Of a stretch of DNA of 64,000 bases, positions 19,701 to 28,513 are shown one piece after another. A program made the position numbers and the translations under genes. Each line of letters opens with the position of its first letter. Position 1 is the stretch's first letter. The stretch is from contig NZ_AP018817.1 in the NCBI RefSeq assembly GCF_024349785.1, positions 3,667,050 to 3,731,049 of the forward strand, in the 5' to 3' direction. The DNA is from Sphingomonas bisphenolicum (lineage in GTDB: Bacteria; Pseudomonadota; Alphaproteobacteria; Sphingomonadales; Sphingomonadaceae). The notes under the pieces were generated by a model. It was not told the origin of the DNA. It did not search any database and saw nothing but the letters and a program-made list of their open reading frames with translations.

Positions 19701-20013
19701 CTTGATGAACGCAACCCATCACGGCATCGACATGTCGGATCATGCATCCGGCGACGTCCTTCGTATCGCCATGCTGGACGACTCATCACGCTCGATCGGC
19801 GATTGCAAAATCGTCTCGAGCTTTTCCCGACTGGACCCTGCCGGCTATGGGCTCCTTACCGTGCAATGTCCGGCACGCGCTTTCGTCCAGGCGGATAGTT
19901 TGGCGATCCTGCTGGGCAACCAGGATCAGGTCGAATGGAGACTTAAGCTGGTGTCCGGGAAGATCAGCCGCGTATCGCAGGTAGAGCCCATTCCCGCCGA
20001 TCAGCCAGCCTGA
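16765..20013 (+). CDS. Tandem GT4 glycosyltransferase with C-terminal Ig-like module
   Basis: 1082 residues from ATG 16765 (MHIWIDGQCLQ). The first GT4 domain spans about residues 1-410 (VGGLDWRKNVG and SLMEGFGLAALEAMASGCP are the donor-binding and E-x7-E motifs). The second GT4 domain spans about 430-830 (MVGTIEPRKGH, SYLEGFGLPVVEAGHFGCP). The last 250 residues include a beta-rich module (LRNESSKLW, LPPGDELYLPI, VQEAVDWFG) of the type found beside polysaccharide enzymes. Two retaining GT4 sites in one chain resemble WbdA-type processive polymerases, so this is a candidate repeat-unit polymerase. The gene is convergent with the dioxygenase gene. Confidence 0.85.
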   Translation: MHIWIDGQCLQTASNVRGIGRYVSELLRALHLRTDVQLTVSFNANLKHQAVAARTYLADTLPNVRIETWYGTASAGEIAHGYTPQRIADDRILAAHINAIAPDVALCPSSFEGFEDNSSPLVTLDDVECPTACIFHDAIPHRFPERYFHHPNIAPAYYRRFYSLPKYDFVLCNSDFTQDEYRELFDKDNCVTIGAGLPADFEELLAADLTNVKLPKALTAYILYVGGLDWRKNVGMLVKALARIPDVQSGMMQFVLAGDHSEPELAPLRNLWAANGLPDDGLVVTGWVSDAQLVKLYRNASIAVQPSLMEGFGLAALEAMASGCPFIAARGGAVGEVVAREDLLFDGQTPDELAKLLSHILKDTSFRQDAVAFGKQRTKEFSWEKSAEITVSALRAMLEEKLVSAPSRAPAIEARPANAAPPRLIMDVTSTAQSTLLSGIQRVIHRLTTALVNSDTPSVSETVLSYADDSSGWYRMKNLSNAAITRNPLDSLPYSADDSYFLIDSSWGYPEIQGPRLLNAMAMGQTVVHGIHDIGPLTKPGMTIESMPAVFRRWFEFILGHSTGIICVSRAVADEVYALLEAIELPRPMNVGYIRLGADFSAAPADPEWLDFLGDRPTFMMVGTIEPRKGHSIVLDAFERLWSRGVDVNLMLIGKPGWNTRILYERIKVHPEAERRLFLREEVRDGQLRAAYSAVNALIMASYLEGFGLPVVEAGHFGCPVILSDIPVFREVGQGAPVAQYFEMGNAGALAQVVEEMAGQDRLAYPQDGTAWPTWEGTAQEVRDIILGDNWYRRYRPRNLSPNAVPALIGNIRMRQPLDLPDRKHSFRYVEGPMVSDDGRRLQFIIALRNESSKLWSSNGLPGKGMEINIGSHIVAEDGAMLDYENPRTPIPFVLPPGDELYLPIYVNADWLARGARYVDVEVVQEAVDWFGTTFRLDLTQPPVSPGKDRDGSIADLRPMLLREPFSVPGQSGKFLLLGLMNATHHGIDMSDHASGDVLRIAMLDDSSRSIGDCKIVSSFSRLDPAGYGLLTVQCPARAFVQADSLAILLGNQDQVEWRLKLVSGKISRVSQVEPIPADQPA

Positions 20014-20021
20014 TCGGCGGG
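19993..20021. terminator. Perfect hairpin between convergent genes
   Basis: An 11-bp perfect inverted repeat (19993-20003 with 20011-20021, 7-base loop) spans the stop codon of the tandem GT4 gene and sits between two convergent genes. It may act as a bidirectional terminator; there is no clear T-run. Confidence 0.55.
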
Positions 20022-20048
20022 CCGGACGGCGCAGGCCTTGCAACGCGC

Positions 20049-21038
20049 CTAGCCGGTCTTCCGGGGGCGTCCCTTGCCAATAAGGCGTCGGCGGAGTCGG
20101 CGCCAAAGCGGCTTTTTCTGCAATATCGGCTCCGGCGGCATCAATTCCGGCACGACCTTGCCCAGCACCATGTTGGGCATCATGTCGCCGGTGGCGATGT
20201 TCAGGATATGCCGCGTATCGATCCGACCCGGCGCGGGTTCGGAATAGGCAGGCGTATAATAGGTGCAGCCTTCAAAATAATAATGCGTGACTTGGGACCA
20301 GCGTGTTCTCCGCAAATCCGTGCGGGTGCTGCCCCCGTGTAGCAGGTTGGCAAGCCAGATCAGCGCCTGCCCCTTGCGCGCATGAAAAGTTTCCCCCTCG
20401 ATGCCCGCTTGCTCGATCAAGGATCGCCAGATCGGTTCATACGGCGCCTGCGGCGCATTGCGCGGCTCGTTCTCCCTCGAAATTTGCAGCATTTCATTGG
20501 AGACGATCGGCCATTTATGGCTACCGGGATAATAGATCAGAGGACCGGATTCCGGCCCGATATCTTCCATCGCAAGCCAAACGCCACACATGAACCGTTC
20601 CGGCAGGCTGGAAAAATGAATGGAATCGCTATGCATATGTTGCTGCGTTCCGACCGGGAAATTCAGCGTTTGGAAGGGGAAGGCCGGCCGGCCATAAAGC
20701 TTGCTGAGCAGATCGATCATCTGCGTGTTGCAGGCGATCGCCCGGACATCTTCATCCTGTTGCCATGCGTCTTGGATACGCAAATCTCCCTCCGGCATGA
20801 CGGCATCAGGATCGTCCATGTTGATGGCGAACATGGGAGCCAGCCGATTCTTTATCCGGTCGATGCGTTCTGCAATCGTCGGATCAGGGAAATCGATCAC
20901 CGCGTAGCCGCGCCGATAAAGATCTTCCGCGACGGTCCGTTCCGACTCGCTCAGATCCATGTCGGCAACGAAGCTTGGAAACAGCGGCGATTCGATCAAC
21001 GGCAGGCCCGGCAACATTTGCTTTTTTGACAACATCAT
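20049..21038 (-). CDS. Phytanoyl-CoA dioxygenase (PhyH) family protein
   Basis: 329-residue predicted Fe(II)/2-oxoglutarate oxygenase. The iron site can be read as QHMHSDSIHF (H-x-D) and the later LLHGGSTRT (distal His, with Arg nearby for 2-oxoglutarate). PhyH proteins hydroxylate diverse small molecules, and some sit in glycan clusters. Either of two consecutive ATG codons (21038, 21035) can be the start. It follows the TPR-GT2 gene on the same strand by about 100 bases. A role in sugar or lipid-carrier hydroxylation is inferred from context only. Confidence 0.82.
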   Translation of the reverse strand: MMLSKKQMLPGLPLIESPLFPSFVADMDLSESERTVAEDLYRRGYAVIDFPDPTIAERIDRIKNRLAPMFAINMDDPDAVMPEGDLRIQDAWQQDEDVRAIACNTQMIDLLSKLYGRPAFPFQTLNFPVGTQQHMHSDSIHFSSLPERFMCGVWLAMEDIGPESGPLIYYPGSHKWPIVSNEMLQISRENEPRNAPQAPYEPIWRSLIEQAGIEGETFHARKGQALIWLANLLHGGSTRTDLRRTRWSQVTHYYFEGCTYYTPAYSEPAPGRIDTRHILNIATGDMMPNMVLGKVVPELMPPEPILQKKPLWRRLRRRLIGKGRPRKTG

Positions 21039-21140
21039 CCGGCTTTCCGAAAATGGCGGTTATTCTGCGACGTCCAAAGATACCGATCGCCGGCGCAGGC
21101 CTGTCGGCGGCGTGACAGGACAAGCGACATGCCCACCCTA

Positions 21141-23204
21141 TCAGGAACGGCGCGCGACACGCCAGGGTTCCGGGGATGCGCTATGCCGGACATGACGCAA
21201 TATCTCTTCCAGCGGCGGGTCGCGATAGCCGTCAAAGGGATATCCGCCGGTTGCAAAATGCGGGTTGTAACCGGGATCGCGCAGGCAGGCGTCGCCCCAA
21301 CCCATGTACAGCGTATGGAGTTCGCTCTGATCCCACTCGAGCATTTGCGAGGTCAGGTTCGCGCCGCGCGAAACCGACTCATAATGAGTCAAGATCAGTC
21401 TGGGATCATAGAGGATGACCCGTCCCAATTCGCGAAGCCGCAGGCACATGTCGATATCATTATAGGCTATGGCGAAATCCAGCTCATTGAAGCCGCCCAC
21501 CTGCACGAACAGCTGACGAGGCATGGCGAGAAAGGCGCCGGTCACCGCAGAAGTTGTGCGCAACCGAAGCCAACGCCCATGTGGCCCGCACTCATCGGCA
21601 TTCTGCCACCGCGCTTCATGCTGCGGCCCGTCTCCATCCAGGCCCAGGATAATACCGGCATGCTGAACGCCACCGGAAGGGTAAAGCAAGCGCGCACCCA
21701 CGGCGCCCACCTTATCGTCATTTTCCCAGGTTGCGATCAGCAGCGAGTCCCAATGGGATGATAGCATTTCGGTATCATCATTGAGGAACAACAATATCTC
21801 CGCATTTGTCTCCTGCGCCGCGACATTATTGGCCCGCGACCAATTGAACGGCTCATCGAAATTCAGGATGCGCGTCAACGGCCGCTTCGCCAACTGCCCA
21901 AGCAGCGCATGGGTTTCGGCATGTGCCGACCGATTGGAGACGATCAAAATCTCGATTTGCTGGGGATTATCCGCCTTGGCCAGCAAACTGGCTACGCAAC
22001 GTTCCAACAAGGCCGGATTGTCGCGCGTGGGAATAACGACGGCGATCGATCGGGCGGCGGCGCCCAATCCTTCCGGCATGGCGGAAGCGACGAAAGACAC
22101 CGAGCCGCCCATATTGGAGGCGAGGATACGCGGAATATGGGCCACTGTACCGCGCGCCGCGGCAGATCGCAGCACCGTCCTGCGATCGCCGCCGCCCGGC
22201 ACGTCGCCAAACGTCAGGAAGGCGGCGGGGCACACCAACGCGTCGTCGAACCAATAAGGATCATAGACCGGCTGCAGCACCGGGGCGCTATAGGATGCGC
22301 CATATTTCCAGTCCTGCGCCATATGGTCATGGTCGCAATAGGCGAGGGAACAGCCCGTCTCTCCGGCAGTCCAGCCGAACCAGGCCAATGCGTGCGGGTT
22401 TAGCACCGTTCCCGCTTCAAGATGGAGGATATATCCGCTTTCGTCGGCCCATGCTGCATCGATGAAATGGATGCGCGGCTCGACATGCGCCATGCTGCCG
22501 ATCGGGGATTCCCGCAGATCGGACGAAGACAGGACTTCCGCTCGCCAGTTCCACCGACTTTGCACGATCAGGCTGCGCAATGTCGCACGAAGCCGCGCAG
22601 GGGCCGCTCCGCGCGCATCGATCCTTATGCTCAGGCAATCAAGGCCGGCTCCCTCACCGGGAGGCGGGCCGATAATCGACTGCTTGCGAAAGGCATCATA
22701 GTCGAGCGCGGGAAAGATTCCGGCCTGTTCGACCTCGTCCCGCCAGATATTGGCTTGGTCCAAGCTCAGGCGCAGACCAGCCAGCGCATCGGCGATGGCG
22801 GCACGACCATGGGCGGCTTCCGGCACGGCTCCGCGCGCGCCATAGCGAAGAAGCTCCTCGCGAGCCGATCTCGATAGAGGGTCGATCCGCAACGCCTGGA
22901 CGAAAGCATCGATGGCCGCCGATCGCTGTCCTTGCGCCTTGAATGCAATACCAAGGCCCGTCCAGGCGGCCGCGGTGCCCGGCTTCAACGCCAGAACGCG
23001 ACGATAGGCATCCCCCGCCTCGACAGACTGGCCAGAGCGTCGCAGCGCATGGGCATATTGGAGCCATATGCGGCTGCTACGCCGCACGGTGCGGACCACC
23101 CGCCCCCAAGCGTCGGCGGCCAGCAGCCAATCGCGCACATCCTGTGTTTTCTTTGCCCTGCGGGACGCAAGGCGCGCGCTCGCGATGCCTAGAAGATTCT
23201 TCAT
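21141..23204 (-). CDS. TPR repeat-glycosyltransferase family 2 fusion
   Basis: 687 residues. Residues about 25-130 contain tetratricopeptide-like helices (EAGDAYRRVLALKPGTAAAW and the following AIDAFVQALRIDPLS). A GT2 domain occupies about residues 390-640: IAVVIPTRDNPALLERCVAS, LFLNDDTEML (D-x-D-like) and an YNDIDMCLRLRELG stretch that usually marks the acceptor side. The middle region resembles a second, weaker transferase-like fold. It lies 22 bases after kpsT on the same strand, so it is probably in the export operon. It belongs to the rhamnosyl/galactosyl-type GT2 group, but the sugar is not determinable. Confidence 0.83.
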   Translation of the reverse strand: MKNLLGIASARLASRRAKKTQDVRDWLLAADAWGRVVRTVRRSSRIWLQYAHALRRSGQSVEAGDAYRRVLALKPGTAAAWTGLGIAFKAQGQRSAAIDAFVQALRIDPLSRSAREELLRYGARGAVPEAAHGRAAIADALAGLRLSLDQANIWRDEVEQAGIFPALDYDAFRKQSIIGPPPGEGAGLDCLSIRIDARGAAPARLRATLRSLIVQSRWNWRAEVLSSSDLRESPIGSMAHVEPRIHFIDAAWADESGYILHLEAGTVLNPHALAWFGWTAGETGCSLAYCDHDHMAQDWKYGASYSAPVLQPVYDPYWFDDALVCPAAFLTFGDVPGGGDRRTVLRSAAARGTVAHIPRILASNMGGSVSFVASAMPEGLGAAARSIAVVIPTRDNPALLERCVASLLAKADNPQQIEILIVSNRSAHAETHALLGQLAKRPLTRILNFDEPFNWSRANNVAAQETNAEILLFLNDDTEMLSSHWDSLLIATWENDDKVGAVGARLLYPSGGVQHAGIILGLDGDGPQHEARWQNADECGPHGRWLRLRTTSAVTGAFLAMPRQLFVQVGGFNELDFAIAYNDIDMCLRLRELGRVILYDPRLILTHYESVSRGANLTSQMLEWDQSELHTLYMGWGDACLRDPGYNPHFATGGYPFDGYRDPPLEEILRHVRHSASPEPWRVARRS

Positions 23205-23226
23205 CGGACAGCCGGCTCCGATACGA

Positions 23227-23895
23227 TCAATGCGTATGGGTCACTTTGTGATAATATTCATAACCCGCTTCTACCTCGTCGAACAATTCCAAGCGACCGC
23301 CGGAAATGACGCCCATCTTGTTGCAATGGTCGCGTATGAAGGAATTATCGTGAGATACGACCAGGAACGCGCGGTCAGCGCGTTTCTCGAACAGCTCGAC
23401 ATGGCATTTCTCATGAAAGCGCTGATCGCCGACGGCCGTGATCTCATCGATCAGGAAACAGTCGAACTCAATCACCATGGAGACGGCAAAGGCCAGGCGC
23501 GCCCGCATACCCGAAGAATATGTCTTGACCGGCTCCCGCAGATACCGCCCTAGCTCGGAGAAATCATCCACATAGTCGATTTTGTCACGATAATCGACGC
23601 CGTACACGCGACAGATAAACCGCAGATTATCCAGCCCCGTCAGCGAACTCTGAAACGCGCCGCCGAACGCCAATGGCCAGGATATGCTCATATCCCATTG
23701 GATTTTGCCCGATGTCGGCTGCTCGACGCCGCCCAACAAACGCACCAGTGTGGACTTGCCGGCACCGTTGCGGCCCAGAATGCCGACTTTCTCGCCTTTC
23801 TCGACACGCAGATTTATTTTGTCGAGCACCGTCACTAGCCCGGTGGAGGTGCGATAGCTTTTCGTTACGTCCCGCAACTCAATCACTGAGCACAC
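23227..23895 (-). CDS. kpsT: Capsule polysaccharide ABC transporter, ATP-binding protein
   Basis: ATPase of the exporter that moves lipid-linked polysaccharide across the inner membrane. Walker A is GILGRNGAGKSTL, the signature motif is YSSGMRARLAFAVS, Walker B is CFLIDEITAVGD and the H-loop is VVSHD. The 222-residue length matches KpsT/CtrD and lacks the C-terminal glycan-binding domain of Wzt. The start is GTG, either 23895 or 23886, both overlapping the end of kpsM. Confidence 0.92.
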   Translation of the reverse strand: MCSVIELRDVTKSYRTSTGLVTVLDKINLRVEKGEKVGILGRNGAGKSTLVRLLGGVEQPTSGKIQWDMSISWPLAFGGAFQSSLTGLDNLRFICRVYGVDYRDKIDYVDDFSELGRYLREPVKTYSSGMRARLAFAVSMVIEFDCFLIDEITAVGDQRFHEKCHVELFEKRADRAFLVVSHDNSFIRDHCNKMGVISGGRLELFDEVEAGYEYYHKVTHTH

Positions 23896-24694
23896 CCCTC
23901 CGTGCGATTACTCTGATCTGCAAAAGGCCGAAGGCCGTCAAAATCAAATTGACCAGCAGGACGTAGCCAAGATTGTGAATGGCCACGATCTTGGACCCGA
24001 AATAGCCTTCTCTGATATATTCGGTGCAATGGACCATGGGGATCCAGCCCACGACTTTTTGGAAAGCCGGCGGCGCCGCACTCATCAAAAAGCCAGCCCC
24101 GGATAATGGGAACATCAGGTAAGAGGCCGGATGCCAGAGCTTGTCGACCAGTTCGGAATGCTCCGCAAGCGTCCCCAACGTAATCGCGAGCGCCGCACCG
24201 AACCAGGCGAGCAATGTCCATCCGATGATGATTTTGAAGACATCTTCAGGTAAATCGATCAAGCCGACATAATTGAACGCAAGAGTCAGCACCAGGAAGG
24301 ACCCGGTTGCGCCCATCGCCTCCAGGATGAGCCGCGACATGAAGATATCGATGATCCGCACGTTGCGATGATACATCAGCGATGCATTGGGCTGAATGGC
24401 GCCGATGCATCGACCAGGCATGTTACGCCAGAGAAGAACACTGGAATAGCCGGTCAGCGCGAAAGCCGCGATCGGTAGCTGACTGGCATGTCCTCTACCT
24501 GTCGCAGACCATAGGGCGGTAACGCCCAGGGTGAACATCATGGGTTCCGCGAAGAGCCAGAAGAGGCCGATATTATGCCGGCCGTACCGGGTCAGAGCTT
24601 CGCGCATGAGAAGCGCGAAAATCACGCGCTTCTGCACCATCAGGGATTTAAAAAAACGCGTCAGCCCTCCAGCAAAATCCCAACCCATTATCAT
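23879..24694 (-). CDS. kpsM: Capsule polysaccharide ABC transporter, permease
   Basis: Integral membrane half of the polysaccharide exporter, 271 residues, ABC-2 type with about six membrane segments (for example IGLFWLFAEPMMFTLGV and the C-terminal LGYVLLVNLILTAFGLL). The YGRHNIGLFWLFAEP phrase is characteristic of KpsM/BexB/CtrC. The ATG overlaps the stop of kpsE (ATGA) and the end overlaps kpsT, giving a coupled kpsE-kpsM-kpsT operon. Confidence 0.92.
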   Translation of the reverse strand: MIMGWDFAGGLTRFFKSLMVQKRVIFALLMREALTRYGRHNIGLFWLFAEPMMFTLGVTALWSATGRGHASQLPIAAFALTGYSSVLLWRNMPGRCIGAIQPNASLMYHRNVRIIDIFMSRLILEAMGATGSFLVLTLAFNYVGLIDLPEDVFKIIIGWTLLAWFGAALAITLGTLAEHSELVDKLWHPASYLMFPLSGAGFLMSAAPPAFQKVVGWIPMVHCTEYIREGYFGSKIVAIHNLGYVLLVNLILTAFGLLQIRVIARRGVLSD

Positions 24695-25842
24695 TGGCGA
24701 TGCTCGAAAATGGCGGCCACGAGAAGCTGGAAGATGCCGTATATCACGAGGCCCAGCAGCAAGACCGAAACCACACCCTTAAGCCTCTTGGGGTAAAGGG
24801 CGGCATCCGGCTTGTTGGGCGCCACGATACGCTCGACATAGATTTGCTGGCGACGCGCCTCATTCTTGGCATCTTCCAGCGAGGCCATCGCGCTCGCCAA
24901 TTGCTTGGCCGCAAATTCGCTATCCATCTGGACACGCTCATAGCCCGCGACGCTGCCTGCGAGCGACTGGGCGCCTCCCGCAACCTTTTGCATCTCCGTG
25001 CTCATTTGCCGACGAATGCTCGCGACGCGCTCCTGCAAGACGGAAACCTGGGGATTTTCCGGGGTAAACTGCCTCAATTGATCAAGTTGCGTCTGATTGG
25101 CGATCAGTTCGTCCTGCAACTTCGTCACGAGCTGAATTTGAACGGCCGCCTGCTTTTCAGGGTCCACCACGCCGCGCTTGTTGCGATAGGTAGACAGCGC
25201 CACGGCTGCCGTCGCAGCCCGCGCCCTCGCCTCATCGACCTCCTTTTCCGCGTAGCGAACAAGGTCGGTCCGGCTACGCTGGTTCAGTCGATTGACGAGA
25301 CTTTCGCCCAGATTGAGCAGACGCCGGTTGATCTCGAAGGCATCGTCCGGCGTATAGGCCTGCACCTTCAGATGCGCGACGAATGTCCCGCCGTCATAAG
25401 TGGAATCCACCCGCTTGCTGAAATATTTGTACAGCGCTTCCTCACTGTCACTTCCCAGCTTACCAAAACGGTCGAATATCGAGATGGAAGAACGCGTAAA
25501 GGCGTTCGTCACCAGCCCATCCTTATTGACGTCCCGCAGGGCGTCGCGCGATTTCAGATATTCCTCGACCGCATGAACCTCGTCAGTCGAGCCTCCCGCC
25601 CCTTCACCGGCAAAAAAGGAAGCAAATCCGGTGACCGACTTCTCGCGCTGAGAACTTTTTACAACAAAATAGGAATCGGATGTATAAACATCGGATGCAA
25701 GCAATCCATAATATATAATAGCTATGGATGTTGGAATAACAACAATTGCCCAGAAGCTTGGCTTCAACTTGGAGAGATAATCGCGAAATCGGCTCAAGCG
25801 AACCCCGTCATTTGGATAGACAACGTCGTGCATCACAGGCAT
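24691..25842 (-). CDS. kpsE: Capsule export inner-membrane protein (KpsE/CtrB/BexC family)
   Basis: 383-residue periplasmic adaptor of the capsule exporter, anchored at both ends: an N-terminal membrane segment around WAIVVIPTSIAIIYYGL and a C-terminal one around VVSVLLLGLVIYGIFQLL. The periplasmic part is coiled coil (about residues 190-330), as in the polysaccharide co-polymerase family. It would link the KpsMT transporter with an outer-membrane channel, which is not found in this window. It is first gene of the export operon; the 200 bases upstream probably hold the promoter. Confidence 0.9.
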   Translation of the reverse strand: MPVMHDVVYPNDGVRLSRFRDYLSKLKPSFWAIVVIPTSIAIIYYGLLASDVYTSDSYFVVKSSQREKSVTGFASFFAGEGAGGSTDEVHAVEEYLKSRDALRDVNKDGLVTNAFTRSSISIFDRFGKLGSDSEEALYKYFSKRVDSTYDGGTFVAHLKVQAYTPDDAFEINRRLLNLGESLVNRLNQRSRTDLVRYAEKEVDEARARAATAAVALSTYRNKRGVVDPEKQAAVQIQLVTKLQDELIANQTQLDQLRQFTPENPQVSVLQERVASIRRQMSTEMQKVAGGAQSLAGSVAGYERVQMDSEFAAKQLASAMASLEDAKNEARRQQIYVERIVAPNKPDAALYPKRLKGVVSVLLLGLVIYGIFQLLVAAIFEHRQ

Positions 25843-26036
25843 CTCGATCCCGATTTAAAGTTCATTGCGCGGTTACTCCAAATACGATATGCCCGCTAGG
25901 GCCACGCAATGGCAGAAAAGCTTCTTAAAGTCCAAGAAAATTCTGTTGCCCGGACCCTGCCGGGCCGCCTCGCCTGGCCGCATTACCTGTTCCATCGCAC
26001 GTCGATGCCGACCGTCTCAAGCCATATATTGATCGT

Positions 26037-27107
26037 TCAGACGGCAAGGCTGGCGCGCGCCACAAGGGGGCGCCACCAAGGCTCATGGGCCAGATACCAG
26101 TCCAGCGTCTCGGCAAAGCCTTGCGGAAAATCGCGGGCAGGCACGTAACCGAGTTCGCTGCGTATCTTGCGCTCGTCGATCGCATAGCGCCGATCATGCC
26201 CCTTGCGATCCTCGACATAGGTCTTGAGTTCCATCGTGGACCGCCCCTGAGCCGCCGGTGCATCGGGGTATCGGCTGCCAAGGGTCGGGTCGGCCGCAAA
26301 CGCCGCATCGACCCCATGGCAAATGGCTTCGACCACCTGTTCATTGCGCAGTTCCTGACCGCCGCCGATATTATAGGTTTCGCCCACCCTGCCATGCTGC
26401 AGGACAAGGCCGATGCCGACGCAATGATCCTCCACATGCAACCAGTCGCGCACATTCATGCCATCGCCATAGACGGGCATTTTTCGTCCAGCCAAAGCAT
26501 TGAGCGTAAACAGCGGGATCAGCTTTTCCGGAAACTGATACGGCCCGTAATTATTCGAGCAATTGCTGGTCGTTACTTCCAGCCCGTAGGTGTGGTGATA
26601 GGCACGCACCAAATGATCGGAGCCGGCCTTCGACGCGGAATAGGGAGAATTGGGCGCATAAGGCGTCTGCTCGTGGAATGCCGCGTCGTCAGGGCCCAGG
26701 GAACCATAGACCTCGTCGGTCGAAACATGATGGAAGCGGTGCGGACGGCCCGTGCCCTGGTCCAGCCAGGCATTTTTTGCCGCCTTGAGCAGGCTGTGCG
26801 TGCCAACGACATTGGTCGTGACGAACGCATCGGGGCCGGTGATCGACCGGTCGACATGGCTTTCGGCCGCAAAATGCACGATCGTGTCGATGCCGTAATC
26901 GGCGATCAACTTGTCCACCAGCGCGGTATCGCAAATGTCGCCATGTATCAGATCGACACCGTCCAATCCCGCCAGATTGGCCGCGTTTCCCGCATAAGTC
27001 AGGGCGTCGAGAACGACGATTTCATCGCTCTGCTGCGTGCGACGCCAAAAATGGACGAAATTCGCGCCAATGAAACCGGCGCCGCCAGTCACCATCACCT
27101 TAGCCAT
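26037..27107 (-). CDS. rfbB: dTDP-glucose 4,6-dehydratase
   Basis: Second step of dTDP-L-rhamnose synthesis: dehydrates dTDP-glucose to dTDP-4-keto-6-deoxyglucose using NAD. The 356-residue length is normal. The NAD-binding GGAGFIGANF starts at residue 7, TDEVYGSL carries the active-site Thr-Asp-Glu, and YSASKAGSDH is the Y-x3-K catalytic motif. The start overlaps the end of rfbD by eight bases. It is last in the rfbA-C-D-B operon; a weak GC hairpin at 25948-25965 lies downstream. Confidence 0.95.
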   Translation of the reverse strand: MAKVMVTGGAGFIGANFVHFWRRTQQSDEIVVLDALTYAGNAANLAGLDGVDLIHGDICDTALVDKLIADYGIDTIVHFAAESHVDRSITGPDAFVTTNVVGTHSLLKAAKNAWLDQGTGRPHRFHHVSTDEVYGSLGPDDAAFHEQTPYAPNSPYSASKAGSDHLVRAYHHTYGLEVTTSNCSNNYGPYQFPEKLIPLFTLNALAGRKMPVYGDGMNVRDWLHVEDHCVGIGLVLQHGRVGETYNIGGGQELRNEQVVEAICHGVDAAFAADPTLGSRYPDAPAAQGRSTMELKTYVEDRKGHDRRYAIDERKIRSELGYVPARDFPQGFAETLDWYLAHEPWWRPLVARASLAV

Positions 27108-27966
27108 GCGTGCCTATCTCCGTCATCATCCGGCGCAGGTTGGCGCGCCAGTGGGAGGATGACTCCCCCAGCGCCGCCCATGTCGAACCCTTGTCCAGCA
27201 CCGAATAAGCCGGTCGGCGGGCGGGCGTCGGGAAACTGGCGGTATCGATCGGGATGACGGGCACCCCGCGCGCCAATATCCCCACGGCCAGCGCCTCGTC
27301 CCGGATCGCCACCGCGAAGTCATACCAACTCGCTGTACCGGCGTCGGTATAATGATGCACACCCGTCACGCCCAGCGCCGACAGGCGCCATAACGCCGCG
27401 GCCAGATCTGGCGCATAGGTTGGCGACCCCACCTGATCCGCCACGACCCGCACTTCGGGCCGTTCGGCCATCAGCCGCACCATCGTGCGCACGAAATTTG
27501 CACCGTCAGGGCCATAAAGCCATGCGGTGCGCACGACCAGAGCGGCGTCGCCCGCCAGCAATTCCCCCGCCCGCTTGGTGCGCCCATAGGCGCACAGCGG
27601 ATTGGTCGGATCGTCCGGCGCATAGGGCGTGGCCGACGCGCCGTCGAATACGAAATCGGTCGAAACATGGATCAAGGTTGCACCCGCATCAGCGGCCGCC
27701 TCGGCGATATGGCCGACGGCGGTGGCGTTGACCGCATGGGCGATCGTTTCCTCCTGTTCGGCACGATCGACGGCGGTGTAGGCCGCTGCGTTGAACACCA
27801 AGTCCGGCGCCAGATCGCGAATGAAGCGCCCAACGGCTGCCCTATCCCTTATGTCGAGGTCATGCGATCCGAGAGCGGTCACCATCACATCATCAGGTGC
27901 GGCGGCGGCGAGGCAACGGCCAAGCTGGCCATGGGCGCCCAGGATGAGCGCTTTCTTGTCCCCCAT
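27100..27966 (-). CDS. rfbD: dTDP-4-dehydrorhamnose reductase
   Basis: Last step of dTDP-L-rhamnose synthesis, NAD(P)H reduction of the 4-keto sugar. The 288-residue short-chain dehydrogenase fold has GAHGQLGRCL for cofactor binding, VSTDFVFDG and YGRTKRAGE as the catalytic Y-x3-K. One base separates its ATG from the stop of rfbC, and its end overlaps the start of rfbB. Confidence 0.95.
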   Translation of the reverse strand: MGDKKALILGAHGQLGRCLAAAAPDDVMVTALGSHDLDIRDRAAVGRFIRDLAPDLVFNAAAYTAVDRAEQEETIAHAVNATAVGHIAEAAADAGATLIHVSTDFVFDGASATPYAPDDPTNPLCAYGRTKRAGELLAGDAALVVRTAWLYGPDGANFVRTMVRLMAERPEVRVVADQVGSPTYAPDLAAALWRLSALGVTGVHHYTDAGTASWYDFAVAIRDEALAVGILARGVPVIPIDTASFPTPARRPAYSVLDKGSTWAALGESSSHWRANLRRMMTEIGTHG

Positions 27967-27967
27967 C

Positions 27968-28513
27968 TCAGTCGCACGCCTGGATGTGCGCCAGGGGCAG
28001 ACCGTCGCGATCCTTGGCCGATAGCTGGATATCCATCCCAGCCACAGGCCATGGGATATTCAGCGCCGGATCGTTCCACAGCAACGAATGCTCCTGCGCG
28101 GGCTGATAGAAAGCCGTGCATTTATACAGGAAGTCCGTCCCGTCTTCGAGGCACAGGAAGCCGTGGGCGAAGCCCGGTGGAATCCAGAACATCCGCTTGT
28201 TCGCCGCCGACAGTTCAACCCCGAACCAGCGCCCGAATGTCGCCGAAGATCGCCGCAGGTCTACCGCGACATCCCAGACGCTGCCGCTGGTGACCCGCAC
28301 CAGCTTGCCCTGCGGATTGGGATGCTGGAAATGCAGTCCGCGCAGCACGCCCCGATCCGAACGGCTGTGATTGTCCTGGACGAATGTCAGGTCCAGGCCG
28401 GCGTCCCGGAAAGTCTGGCTGTTCCAGCTTTCCATGAAGAAACCGCGATCGTCCTGGAACAGGCGCGGCTCCAGGATCGCCAGACCCGCAATGCCGGTGG
28501 GAATGACCTTCAT
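27968..28513 (-). CDS. rfbC: dTDP-4-dehydrorhamnose 3,5-epimerase
   Basis: Third step of dTDP-L-rhamnose synthesis. 181 residues, cupin-type fold. Catalytic and substrate-binding motifs seen are [30 protein letters not shown] (catalytic His) and [12 protein letters not shown]. The ATG at 28513 overlaps the stop of rfbA (ATGA), which fixes the start; the frame is open upstream only inside rfbA. Confidence 0.95.
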   Translation of the reverse strand: MKVIPTGIAGLAILEPRLFQDDRGFFMESWNSQTFRDAGLDLTFVQDNHSRSDRGVLRGLHFQHPNPQGKLVRVTSGSVWDVAVDLRRSSATFGRWFGVELSAANKRMFWIPPGFAHGFLCLEDGTDFLYKCTAFYQPAQEHSLLWNDPALNIPWPVAGMDIQLSAKDRDGLPLAHIQACD

